Shown piece by piece: positions 1-6,427 of a stretch of DNA of 9,441 nt. Position 1 is the stretch's first letter. Each line of letters begins with the position of its first letter. Below the pieces are notes generated by a model. It was not told the origin of the DNA. It was given only the letters and a program-made list of their open reading frames with translations, and did not search any database. Both the position numbers and the translations under genes were made by a program. Source of the DNA: Caldilineaceae bacterium (GTDB taxonomy: Bacteria; Chloroflexota; Anaerolineae; Caldilineales; Caldilineaceae); the NCBI GenBank assembly GCA_026645635.1, contig JAPKMV010000089.1:1-9441 (forward strand). The letters are read 5' to 3'.

Positions 1-772
1 TCGGGATGTCCGAAGGGAAGCCCAACCCCAGAAACGAAAGGGTGGACTCGGTGAGGATGGCGTTGGCGACCTGCAGCGTGGCGGCGACGATGATCGCGCC
101 GAAGACATTGGGCAGAATGTGGCGCACCATGATGCTGTTCTCACGCACGCCGACGTTGATCGCAGCTTCGACGTACTCCTTGCGCTTGATCGACAACACC
201 GAGCCGCGCACGATGCGCGCGGTGGGCATCCAGCCGAAGAGACCGATCACCGTGACGACGAGGAGGAACGCGCCCAGTTCCTGCCCCAGCGAGCGGCGCA
301 GCGAATCCTGGAAGAGGCTGCTGATCACCAGCAGCAAGGGTAGCTGCGGCAGCGCAAACATCATGTCGGTGAAGCGCATCAGCATGTTGTCCAGCCGGGC
401 GACAAAACCTGAGAGCAAACCGACCGCCGCACCGACGGTCATGGCGATCAGCATGGCGGCAAAGCCCACCGCCAGCGAGATGCGCCCGCCGTACAGGTTG
501 CGCGCCAGCAGGTCGCGGCCCAGGTCGTCGGTGCCGAAGGGGTGCGCCAGCGACGGCGCCTCGCCCGCCTCTCGGATATTGATGTATTTCGGATCCACCT
601 GATAGACGAGTGGCCCCACTGTGACCATCAGGATCATGAAGACGAGAACGATCAACCCGAAAACGGCCAGCCTGTTGCGCCGAAACTGCACCCACGCATC
701 GCCCCACAGCGTGCGGTGGCGGCGCGGGGCAAGGCTCTGTTCCAGGGTAGGCGAGGCGGCTGTGGCTGTCAT
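1..772 (-). CDS. DppC/OppC-like ABC transporter permease, 3' end outside window
   Basis: Inner-membrane permease of a peptide/nickel-type ABC importer; it pairs with the DppB-like permease encoded upstream to form the channel. The window shows the first 257 residues. A cytoplasmic N-terminus is followed by TM1 (about 34-56), the family motif HPFGTDDLGRD (77-87), and further hydrophobic segments near 100-123, 142-153 and 167-181. The cytoplasmic EAA loop that docks on the ATPase lies at about 202-221, with E202, A203, A204, G208 and I219-L220-P221 visible. Family members run near 300 residues, so perhaps 40 are missing at the left edge. The ATG at 772-770 has AGGAG (788-784 on the minus strand) 11 nt upstream, the same spacing as dppB. 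A 125-bp inverted repeat array separates it from dppB, so its expression may differ from that of the upstream genes. Peptide versus another substrate cannot be decided from the permease. Confidence 0.93.
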   Translation of the reverse strand, partial: MTATAASPTLEQSLAPRRHRTLWGDAWVQFRRNRLAVFGLIVLVFMILMVTVGPLVYQVDPKYINIREAGEAPSLAHPFGTDDLGRDLLARNLYGGRISLAVGFAAMLIAMTVGAAVGLLSGFVARLDNMLMRFTDMMFALPQLPLLLVISSLFQDSLRRSLGQELGAFLLVVTVIGLFGWMPTARIVRGSVLSIKRKEYVEAAINVGVRENSIMVRHILPNVFGAIIVAATLQVANAILTESTLSFLGLGFPSDIP

Positions 773-801
773 GTGACGACAAACTCCTATGGTCAGGCGG
801 T

Positions 802-926
802 GGGGATTGGAGATTGGAGATTGGAGATTGGAGATTAGAGATTGGGAGATTGAGAGATTGAGCGCCCAATCCCCTAATCTCCTAATCCCCTAATCTCCAA
901 TCTCCAATCTCTAATCTCCAATCTCT
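802..926. repeat. Inverted array of 7-8 bp GGAGATT/AATCTCC units between dppB and dppC
   Basis: The left arm (802-859) is eight tandem units of the form GRAGATT or GNGAGATT. An 8-nt spacer, GAGCGCCC (860-867), follows. The right arm (868-926) is eight units of the complementary form AATCYCC/T. In both arms the units nearest the spacer are 8 bp and the outer ones are 7 bp, so the length pattern is mirrored. The array runs into the dppB stop codon (927-925) and ends 30 bp before the dppC start. The minus-strand transcript could fold into a long hairpin with a purine-rich 5' arm, in which many A/G differences between units are tolerated as G-U wobble pairs. Likely effects, by inference, are mRNA stabilisation or partial attenuation. 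Confidence 0.9.
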
Positions 927-1938
927 AATACCGAATCCGCGGATCCAGCAATCCGTACAACACATCGGCGATCAGGTTGAAAAAGACCACCAGGACGGCA
1001 AAAATGAAGAGCGTGGTCTGCACCACGGGCACGTCATTGCCCTGGATGGCGAGGATCAGCAGCGCGCCCAGGCCGTTGACCCGGAAGATCTGCTCGGTGA
1101 CGATGGCGCCGCCAAAGATGCCGGGAATCCCCAACGCCACCAGGGTGACGACCGGGATCAGGCTGTTGCGCACCACATGGCGCACGATCACGACGCGCTC
1201 GTTGAGACCCTTGGCGCGCGCGGTGCGCACATAATCCAGCTTAAAATTCTCCAGCGCCGACGAGCGGGTGAAGCGGTTGATGGCCGCCATCTGGAAGAAG
1301 GTCAATACAAAGACCGGCAGCACCATCTGGCGCACCTGTTGCACGAAGGTGTCCCAACTGTTGACGACCAATGTCGTGTTGTAGATGGTCGGGAACCAGC
1401 CCAGCCAGACGCCGAAGACCAGAATCACCAGCAGGCCGGTAAAGAATGTGGGCAGCGAAAAGCCGATCACTGCGATGACGCTGTTGATCTGGTCGAAGAG
1501 GCGGTTTTGGCGATAGGCGGCCAGCACGCCCAGCGGCACCGCGATCAGCACGGAGAGCACATAGGAGACGCCCACCACCCAGAGCGTCTGCGGCAGCCGC
1601 TGCATGATCAGGTCGATCACCGGCACGCCGCGGCTGAGCCAGGAGACGATGCGCAGACGGTTCTCCGAATCGCCGATCTGGATGCCGGTCACACTCTCGA
1701 AGGCGGCGATGGGTTCGACGATGAAAAATTGGTTCATCCACTTGACATAGCGGATGTGCACCGGCTCGTCCAGGCCAAGCGACTCGCGGATGCGCACGCG
1801 AACTTCTTGGGGAATGCTCAACGGCAGGTTGGACGAGGGGTCGCCGGGCGCCATGTCCAAGAGCAGGAAGATGATCAAGCTGATGAGAAGCAGCGTAGGA
1901 ATTGCCGTCAATATACGGCGGATGATGTACTGTCCCAT
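925..1938 (-). CDS. DppB/OppB-like ABC transporter permease
   Basis: First permease of the importer, 337 residues. The N-terminus MGQYIIRRIL followed by TM1 (about 9-29) and the APGDP motif (30-34) is classic for DppB/OppB. RLPQTL (114-119) opens the transmembrane core, with hydrophobic segments near 120-143, 151-184, 205-220, 260-281 and 306-328. The EAA-type coupling loop is at about 235-262 (DYVRTARAKGL, ending in I261-P262). The C-terminus LDPRIRY is also typical. An in-frame ATG lies 17 codons upstream at 1989, but it falls inside the adjacent repeat array. The ATG at 1938 has GGGAGG (1955-1950) 11 nt upstream and gives the expected N-terminus, so I chose it. The periplasmic segment between TM1 and RLPQTL (about 65-113) is rather long. 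It lies downstream of the binding-protein gene in the same operon. Confidence 0.94.
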   Translation of the reverse strand: MGQYIIRRILTAIPTLLLISLIIFLLLDMAPGDPSSNLPLSIPQEVRVRIRESLGLDEPVHIRYVKWMNQFFIVEPIAAFESVTGIQIGDSENRLRIVSWLSRGVPVIDLIMQRLPQTLWVVGVSYVLSVLIAVPLGVLAAYRQNRLFDQINSVIAVIGFSLPTFFTGLLVILVFGVWLGWFPTIYNTTLVVNSWDTFVQQVRQMVLPVFVLTFFQMAAINRFTRSSALENFKLDYVRTARAKGLNERVVIVRHVVRNSLIPVVTLVALGIPGIFGGAIVTEQIFRVNGLGALLILAIQGNDVPVVQTTLFIFAVLVVFFNLIADVLYGLLDPRIRY

Positions 1939-1979
1939 GCGTGCGGTTGCCTCCCTGCCAGAATCAGTGAGGGTGAAAG

Positions 1980-2060
1980 AATCTCCCAATCTTCTAATCT
2001 CTCAATCTCGTTCGGTTGCGATGAGATTAAGAGATCAGGAGATTGAGAGATTAGAGATTA
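1980..2060. repeat. Inverted array of 8-bp AATCTCTC/GAGATTGA-type units between the solute-binding protein and dppB
   Basis: On the plus strand, three octamers and a partial unit starting AATCT (1980-2009) face four octamers and a partial unit starting GAGAT (2023-2060) across a 13-nt loop (2010-2022). The arms are imperfectly complementary over about 30 bp. The unit sequence is related to that of the array at 802-926 but the arms are in the opposite order: here the minus-strand transcript meets the pyrimidine arm first. The array begins 17 bp after the stop codon of the binding-protein gene and ends before the dppB ribosome binding site. This position recalls the REP element of malE-malF, which protects the upstream binding-protein message; a similar role here is only inferred. 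Confidence 0.85.
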
Positions 2061-2077
2061 CGGCCTAGCCCCAGCCC

Positions 2078-3892
2078 TTAGCGGACGCGGTGCCAGGTCT
2101 CGATGTTCCATTCTTCGGTCTCGAAACCGCCCAGGTCCACGCCCGCCACCGTGTTGGCGTGCGCCGACACGGAAGCACGGAAGACCAGCGGCAGGTTGAC
2201 GTAGTTCTGCACGATCATGTCGTTCAACTGCTTGACCAACTCGATGCGAGCACTGGTGTCGGCGGTGGAGGCCAGTTCATTCCACAGCGTGTCGAACTCC
2301 TCGCTGCACCAGCGCTCGATGTTCTCGCCGCCCCAGGCGTTGGCACTGTTCGGGATGTTGATGCCGTTCTCGTTGACGCAGCGCCAACCGCCCAGATACG
2401 CCTGCGGGTTGGGGCTGTCGTTGCCGTTGGTGAACATCTGCACGTCGGTGTAGAAGCGGGAGAGCGAATCGGCGTTGTCGGTCGGCCCAAAGTAGACGCC
2501 GGCGTCGATGTTCTTCAGTTCGGTGGCCACGCCGATCTCGCTCCACCACTGCTGGATCAACGCCTGGGTGCGCTGGCGCACGGCGTTGGTCGAGGTCTGG
2601 TAGAGCACGCGCAGTTCCACGCCGTCCTTCTCGCGCACGCCGTCGCCGTTGCTGTCCACCCAACCCGCGCCCTCAAGCAGCGCCTGCGCGCCGGCGACGT
2701 CCTGGGTCAAGCAGGCGTCATTGGCCGTCGAAACGTACAGTTCCGGGCCGGAGACGATGTTGCAGGTGGCCCGGCCGCCCGCGCCGTAGAGTTCTTCGGC
2801 GATGATGTTGCGGTCGATGGCCATCGACAGCGCCTGGCGCACCGCCGGGTCGGTCAGGAACGGATGGGGATTCGGATTCTCCTCAGTCCATTCCGAGCGG
2901 GCGTCGCCCAGGTTGGGATCCGGGTTGGTGAAGTTGATCAGGATGCGCTCGACGTTGCCGCCGAAGGCCGCCACCACCGTGCCCAGCCCGCGCTCTTCCA
3001 TCGCACCGAGCACATCCGGCGGCACCTGCAGGTTCCAGGCGTAGTCGGCCTCGCCCGTCTCCAGCACAGCGCGCGCCGCGGACTCAGCGTCGCCGCCGCC
3101 CTTCATGACGACTTCGGCGAAGTGGGGCTGATTCTCAATGCGGTAGTTCTCGTTGACTTCGTAGACGACCACGTCATTGGCGCGGAAGTCCTTGACCTTG
3201 TACGGGCCGGTGCCGATGGGCATGCTGTTGGCTTCGGCGCAGGTGGCCGCAGCGGCGCCGACGCAGTTCTCGAACTGCGCCTTCTGGATCACCGGCGACA
3301 GGTAGCCGACGAAGGCGTAGTACGGATAGGGCTGCGGCGTCGGGAAGGTGATCTTGATGGTTTCGGCGTCCACGGCTTCCACGTTGCTCACCGCCGAGAA
3401 GTTGCCGGAGGTGCAGCCCGTTTCCGGCGTGGCGCAGTACTGCCACGTGAAGACGAAGTCATCGGCGGTCAGCGGCGTGCCGTCGGACCAGACGATGCCG
3501 GGCTTGAGCTTGTAGGTGATGCTGGTCAGGTCTTCAGCCACGCCGCCGTTCTCGACCGTGGGCACTTCCTGCGCCAGGGTTGGGATCAAGTTGCCGGCCG
3601 GGTCATATTCCAGCAGCGACTCCAGCACCAGCGAGCCGGCGTGGTAGTCCTTCGTGCCGGTGGACTGGTAGGGGTTGACGATCGACACCGCCTGCCAGTA
3701 AAGCAGGGTCAGCGTGCCATCCGTACCGCGGCCCGGCTCGGCGGGCAGGTCGCTGGACGGCGCTGCGGCCTCGCCACTGTCAGCGGCTGGCGCGGTGGTG
3801 GTTGCTGCTGGCGCACAGGCGCCAAAGACCAGGGCGATCAGCACCAACAGGCCAAGCATGGGCAGCAACTTGAATTTCTTCAGTCCTTGCAT
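2078..3892 (-). CDS. Lipoprotein solute-binding protein of peptide/nickel ABC importer (SBP family 5)
   Basis: Extracytoplasmic receptor of the importer, 604 residues, SBP_bac_5/COG0747 type. A lipoprotein signal (KKFK, hydrophobic 9-25, then VFGAC) gives lipidated Cys26. It is followed by a flexible Ala/Thr/Pro/Ser linker (27-55). Family landmarks include LVLESLLEYDPAGNLIPTLA (88-107), YKLKPGIVWSDGTPLTADD (127-145), IGTGPYKVKDF (226-236), the ADYAW segment (282-286), DPAVRQALSMAIDR (348-361) and a WVDSNGDGVREKDG loop (411-424), which looks like part of a calcium loop. Eight Cys beside Cys26 fall in close pairs: 153/160, 210/218, 377/394 and 505/529. The ATG at 3892 has AGGAGA 8 nt upstream. 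The frame is open to an ATG at 4102, but that start would bury the signal peptide and lie upstream of the predicted promoter. The ligand is probably an oligopeptide but this is not certain. Confidence 0.95.
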   Translation of the reverse strand: MQGLKKFKLLPMLGLLVLIALVFGACAPAATTTAPAADSGEAAAPSSDLPAEPGRGTDGTLTLLYWQAVSIVNPYQSTGTKDYHAGSLVLESLLEYDPAGNLIPTLAQEVPTVENGGVAEDLTSITYKLKPGIVWSDGTPLTADDFVFTWQYCATPETGCTSGNFSAVSNVEAVDAETIKITFPTPQPYPYYAFVGYLSPVIQKAQFENCVGAAAATCAEANSMPIGTGPYKVKDFRANDVVVYEVNENYRIENQPHFAEVVMKGGGDAESAARAVLETGEADYAWNLQVPPDVLGAMEERGLGTVVAAFGGNVERILINFTNPDPNLGDARSEWTEENPNPHPFLTDPAVRQALSMAIDRNIIAEELYGAGGRATCNIVSGPELYVSTANDACLTQDVAGAQALLEGAGWVDSNGDGVREKDGVELRVLYQTSTNAVRQRTQALIQQWWSEIGVATELKNIDAGVYFGPTDNADSLSRFYTDVQMFTNGNDSPNPQAYLGGWRCVNENGINIPNSANAWGGENIERWCSEEFDTLWNELASTADTSARIELVKQLNDMIVQNYVNLPLVFRASVSAHANTVAGVDLGGFETEEWNIETWHRVR

Positions 3893-4066
3893 GGGTTCTT
3901 TCTCCTTGTGTACAGTTAGGTTGGTTGGATTCGACACTTCGGTTGAACGGTTGCGCAGTATCGACAGCGACAGAAACGAGCCGGCGGAGCAGGAGCCAAT
4001 TACATTCTCTCGATTGCGGCACAGCCGTGAGGCAATATCGGCGCCACCCCTCTTTGGAGCGTCAGA

Positions 4067-4095
4067 ATAGTAAACGGTGATGAGCATATTGTCAA
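4067..4095 (-). promoter_or_regulatory. Predicted sigma70-type promoter for the importer operon
   Basis: On the minus strand a perfect TTGACA (4095-4090) and TACTAT (4072-4067, four of six matches to TATAAT) are separated by exactly 17 bp. Transcription would start near 4060, leaving a leader of roughly 168 nt before the binding-protein start codon at 3892. The prediction comes from sequence match and placement only. Confidence 0.6.
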
Positions 4096-4112
4096 CTGGC
4101 AATTTTGGCTTG

Positions 4113-4150
4113 ACACGGTTACACGGAACACGGTTGCGTGTCTATGTTCC
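4113..4150. promoter_or_regulatory. Direct repeats and dyads upstream of vapB, candidate autoregulatory operator
   Basis: Three near-identical octamers occur in series: ACACGGTT (4113-4120), ACACGGAA (4121-4128) and ACACGGTT (4128-4135). The last one opens a dyad, ACACG-GTTG-CGTGT (4128-4141). A second dyad with a different centre, GGAACA (4125-4130) and TGTTCC (4145-4150), overlaps it. Type II antitoxin-toxin complexes commonly bind such repeats over their own promoter; that function is inferred here. Confidence 0.45.
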
Positions 4151-4171
4151 TCGTGCTATCATGCATGCATG
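4134..4171 (+). promoter_or_regulatory. Possible vapBC promoter giving a leaderless transcript
   Basis: TATCAT (4157-4162, five of six to TATAAT) lies 17 bp after a weak TTGCGT (4134-4139). Seven bp downstream is the A of the vapB start codon, and no Shine-Dalgarno site is visible ahead of it. The start codon also overlaps a perfect 10-bp palindrome, ATGCATGCAT (4161-4170). A leaderless mRNA would fit, but the -35 match is poor. Confidence 0.35.
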
Positions 4172-4435
4172 AAGACAATCACATTGACGGACGAAGCCTA
4201 CGACCGCCTCAAAGACTGGAAAATAGACAGCCACGACTCGTTCTCCACGGTCGTGCTGCGCGTCGTACCCAGACGCGGCACGCTGGCCGATCTGTTGGAT
4301 AGCTTTCACCAACTGCCGGTTCTGACCGATCAGCAGGCGATGATCATGGAAGAAGCCGTTGTTTGGGCGAATACTTGGGAAAACAGCGGCGCAGAAGCGG
4401 ATGCTCATGGTAGCGTCGCCAGTGGGGCGGCGTAG
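4169..4435 (+). CDS. vapB: VapB-type antitoxin, DUF217/VAPB_antitox family
   Basis: Antitoxin of a type II module, 88 residues. The N-terminal sequence MKTITLTDEAYDRLKDWK, then SFSTVVLRVVPRRG (24-37) and LADLLDSF (39-46), matches the pattern of VapB antitoxins of the DUF217 (COG1753) type: a short beta strand, helix and SFS-V-LR motif expected to form the DNA-binding dimer. The C-terminal part (about 50-88) is variable, acidic and Ala-rich at the end, as expected for the toxin-wrapping tail. The gene ends 3 bp before vapC, so the two are co-transcribed. The start at 4169 is the only one that gives the family N-terminus; the overlapping ATGs at 4161 and 4165 are out of frame. No Shine-Dalgarno site is visible. 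The protein presumably neutralises VapC and represses its own promoter. Confidence 0.85.
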   Translation: MKTITLTDEAYDRLKDWKIDSHDSFSTVVLRVVPRRGTLADLLDSFHQLPVLTDQQAMIMEEAVVWANTWENSGAEADAHGSVASGAA

Positions 4436-4438
4436 TTC

Positions 4439-4837
4439 ATGGTCTATCTGGTCGACACCAATTTTCTAATCTATTGTTGGCGCAACGCCGCTCACCCGGA
4501 ACGCCTGCGGTCGCTGCAACCCTATCTCGAAAGCGAAATTCGTTTGGTCTGGCTTGTCAAGGCCGAATTCCTGCGCGGGGCTGTGATGGCCAAACATGAC
4601 GAAGGCCGCGTTCACTCTTTCTTGGATCGCCATAAAACAGTATGGCCTGACGATGGAATGCTCGATCTGTATGCCCGGACGTATGCTACGCTTGTGCGCT
4701 CCAACCAGTTGATCGGCCCCCACGACCTGTGGATTGCTGCTGCTGCGCTGCAGCACGATCTGCCGCTGTTGACGCGCAACACCGGTGAGTTTCGCCGCGT
4801 GCCAGGTATGCAGGTGATCGAGTATCAGGCTGATTGA
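4439..4837 (+). CDS. vapC: VapC-type PIN-domain ribonuclease toxin
   Basis: PIN-domain endoribonuclease toxin, 132 residues, the usual VapC size. The start MVYLVDTNFLIY carries the first catalytic acid D6 and T7-N8. E43 lies in the VKAEFLRG segment, and D96 in HDLWIAAAALQHDLPLLT. The fourth site is in TRNTGEF (N114, E117), followed by the family ending RVPGMQVIEY. All expected Mg2+-coordinating positions are present, so the toxin looks active. VapC proteins cleave tRNA or rRNA; the specific target cannot be read from sequence. The gene follows vapB by 3 bp with only a weak GGGGCGG upstream, suggesting translational coupling. Its TGA (4835-4837) is immediately followed by the stop codon of the convergent gene, with no base between them. 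Confidence 0.92.
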   Translation: MVYLVDTNFLIYCWRNAAHPERLRSLQPYLESEIRLVWLVKAEFLRGAVMAKHDEGRVHSFLDRHKTVWPDDGMLDLYARTYATLVRSNQLIGPHDLWIAAAALQHDLPLLTRNTGEFRRVPGMQVIEYQAD

Positions 4838-6382
4838 CTACTGCTTGTTTGCCGCTTGCTCGCCGTCGTCCACCGCAAAACGCTCCAGCGCTGCCAGCAC
4901 CCGGGGCGGCGCCTGGCGGCCCTGCCCGGTGAGAAACTGGCGAATTTGCGCCACGGTGATGCCGCCTTCGACCGCGCGGCGCAGCGAACGCTGGGTGATG
5001 CGGTAGACATAGTCGGGGTAGCTGCGCTGCCACTCAGCGAAGCGCTCCACCCGGAAGCGCTCGGCCAGCGGCGCGGTGTGCGGCACCGTCACGGTGAAAT
5101 CTTCGGCGACGGTGATGCGGTGCAGCGGCGGCGCATCGGGCGGCGGCGTGTCGTGGCCCAGCCAGCGCGCGCCCCAGCGCCCCAGCGAAAGCAGCAAGTT
5201 GTCGCCCGCGGCCGGCTCCGCCAGGTCGATCACATTCAGCCAGTAGAGCGGCCCCCGCAGCAGAAAGCGGATCAGCACACCTTCCACGCCGTCCCACTGC
5301 TCGAAACCTTTGAGGAACTCGTTCGTACTGTTGTTGCGGATGTACCAGGTGTCGTAGTTGCCGGTCGGGCGTTGAAAGTCCGGCTCCACCGTGCGGATGG
5401 CGCGGATCAGGTCGTCCTGTGTGTACCAGTAACCGGGAGCAAGTTGGCCAATCAGACGCAGCAGCGCGCGACGGGTTTGCAACGGATCGTTCTTCCAACT
5501 GCCAGTGTCCGCGCATTCCAGGGCGGGCGTGCGGCAGAGGTCGTTCCATTCAGGCGAATCGCGCCACGCCTCGAACAGCGCCCGCCATTGTTCGGGCCGC
5601 GGCTGTTCCAGAAAGGCGCTCACGCGGTTTCCCGTCAGCCGCACCACGTCGCCGTCGCGGCGCAGCCAGCCCATGCGGTTGGCCAGGTGCAGCAGCAGCG
5701 CCAGCCGCACGACCAGGTCAGGTTCGTCGCTGCGGAAGGGCAGAATGAAACGCTGCACCAGCCGGTCGATGTCCTCCGGGTGGGGGCCTTGCGGGGTCAG
5801 GCGCAGCCGTTCGGCGCGCACGAAACCCAACAGCGTGCCCGCGTCGTTCAAGAAACTGTCGTCGGCCAGCAGTTGGCGGGCGACAGGCGGCGGCGCCACC
5901 GGCGTGAGGGGCAGACCGCTGGCCGCGGCTTCGCTCTGCGGGTGGGGCAGCCACGGCGTGATGTCGCTGGGCAGATAGATGATGGTGTGCGCCTTTTCGC
6001 CGGCGCCCTTGTAGCCGCGGCCGATCAGCCCGTAGTAGTAGAGCAGTTCGGCGATGCTCTCGGGGTTGAGCCAGGGCGCTTCGCGCTCCAGCTTGGCCGG
6101 CCCCATGTGGCGGATGGCGCCGAATTGGCGGCTGAATTGGGCTTCGGCCAGTTCGCCATGTTCGCGCAGCAGCAGGCGCACGGCCTCCTCGGCGTCGGGG
6201 CGGTCGTCGACCACATCCTGATAGGCCATCTGCACGTTGGTCGGCTCGGTGAGCTGCGGCGCCAGTTGTTCGATGGCCTCCTCGCGCGTGCGCACGCCAT
6301 CGACGTCGGCGCTGCGCAGCTCGGCGAGCACTTCGAGCAAAAAGAGCGGGTATTCGGCCAGCATTTGCGCCGTCGTAGGCAT
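4838..6382 (-). CDS. Helicase-associated (XPB/Ssl2 N-terminal-like) domain protein without motor
   Basis: A 514-residue soluble protein of unknown function. The C-terminal part (about 420-505) resembles the Helicase_C_3 (XPB/Ssl2-like N-terminal) domain: a TVAEDFTVTVP strand pair, LAERFRVERFAEWQRS, then YRITQRSLRRAVEGGITVAQIRQFL and PPRVLAALERF. This domain occurs in bacterial helicase-associated proteins. The middle contains GPLYWLNVIDLA (377-388), also seen in such proteins. Residues 80-125 look like a winged-helix module (SRQFGAIRHMGPAKLERE, then ELLYYYGLIGRG). No Walker A, DEAH box or other ATPase motif is present, so it is not itself a helicase. A DNA-linked partner role is inferred. The start at 6382 is the first ATG in frame after the promoter region and has no clear Shine-Dalgarno site. 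The gene is divergent from the YkvA-like gene and abuts vapC tail to tail. Confidence 0.75.
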   Translation of the reverse strand: MPTTAQMLAEYPLFLLEVLAELRSADVDGVRTREEAIEQLAPQLTEPTNVQMAYQDVVDDRPDAEEAVRLLLREHGELAEAQFSRQFGAIRHMGPAKLEREAPWLNPESIAELLYYYGLIGRGYKGAGEKAHTIIYLPSDITPWLPHPQSEAAASGLPLTPVAPPPVARQLLADDSFLNDAGTLLGFVRAERLRLTPQGPHPEDIDRLVQRFILPFRSDEPDLVVRLALLLHLANRMGWLRRDGDVVRLTGNRVSAFLEQPRPEQWRALFEAWRDSPEWNDLCRTPALECADTGSWKNDPLQTRRALLRLIGQLAPGYWYTQDDLIRAIRTVEPDFQRPTGNYDTWYIRNNSTNEFLKGFEQWDGVEGVLIRFLLRGPLYWLNVIDLAEPAAGDNLLLSLGRWGARWLGHDTPPPDAPPLHRITVAEDFTVTVPHTAPLAERFRVERFAEWQRSYPDYVYRITQRSLRRAVEGGITVAQIRQFLTGQGRQAPPRVLAALERFAVDDGEQAANKQ

Positions 6383-6398
6383 AGGTGGCTACCGATTA

Positions 6399-6427
6399 TT
6401 CACAATTCGTGTATTGTTCGCTATACT
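6399..6427 (+). promoter_or_regulatory. Predicted sigma70-type promoter for the ykvA-like/merR-like operon
   Basis: TTCACA (6399-6404, five of six to TTGACA) and TATACT (6422-6427, five of six to TATAAT) are separated by exactly 17 bp. The start would be near 6434, followed by AAGGAG (6442-6447) 9 nt before the ATG at 6457. The -10 hexamer lies inside the 17-bp palindrome at 6420-6436. Confidence 0.65.

Larger units (their letters stand above)
3893..4168. other. Divergent intergenic region between the importer operon and vapBC
   Basis: These 276 bp hold the importer promoter and its long untranslated leader on the minus side, and the short repeats in front of vapB on the plus side. Two TTGACA hexamers face away from each other (minus at 4095-4090, plus at 4110-4115), but only the minus one has a plausible -10 at the right distance. 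In the leader (3893-4060) I recognise no riboswitch, terminator hairpin or small gene. Confidence 0.5.

Noticed and set aside
802..926. CRISPR array
   Set aside because: The units are 7-8 bp with no unique spacers between them, and the arms are inverted.
1939..1989. A 17-residue N-terminal extension of DppB
   Set aside because: The upstream ATG lies inside the repeat array, and the extension lacks family similarity. The ATG at 1938 has GGGAGG at a matching distance.
2090..3919. A long plus-strand open frame (609 codons) opposite the binding-protein gene
   Set aside because: It is rich in His, Arg, Val and Ala with no domain pattern, as expected for an antisense frame of a GC-rich gene. The minus strand gives a clear SBP family 5 protein.
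3893..4102. A 70-codon in-frame N-terminal extension of the binding protein to an ATG at 4102
   Set aside because: It would bury the lipoprotein signal peptide, and the start codon would lie upstream of the predicted promoter. The ATG at 3892 has a good Shine-Dalgarno site.
4110..4115. Plus-strand TTGACA as the -35 of vapBC
   Set aside because: No -10-like hexamer lies 16-18 bp downstream; the sequence there is GTTGCG.
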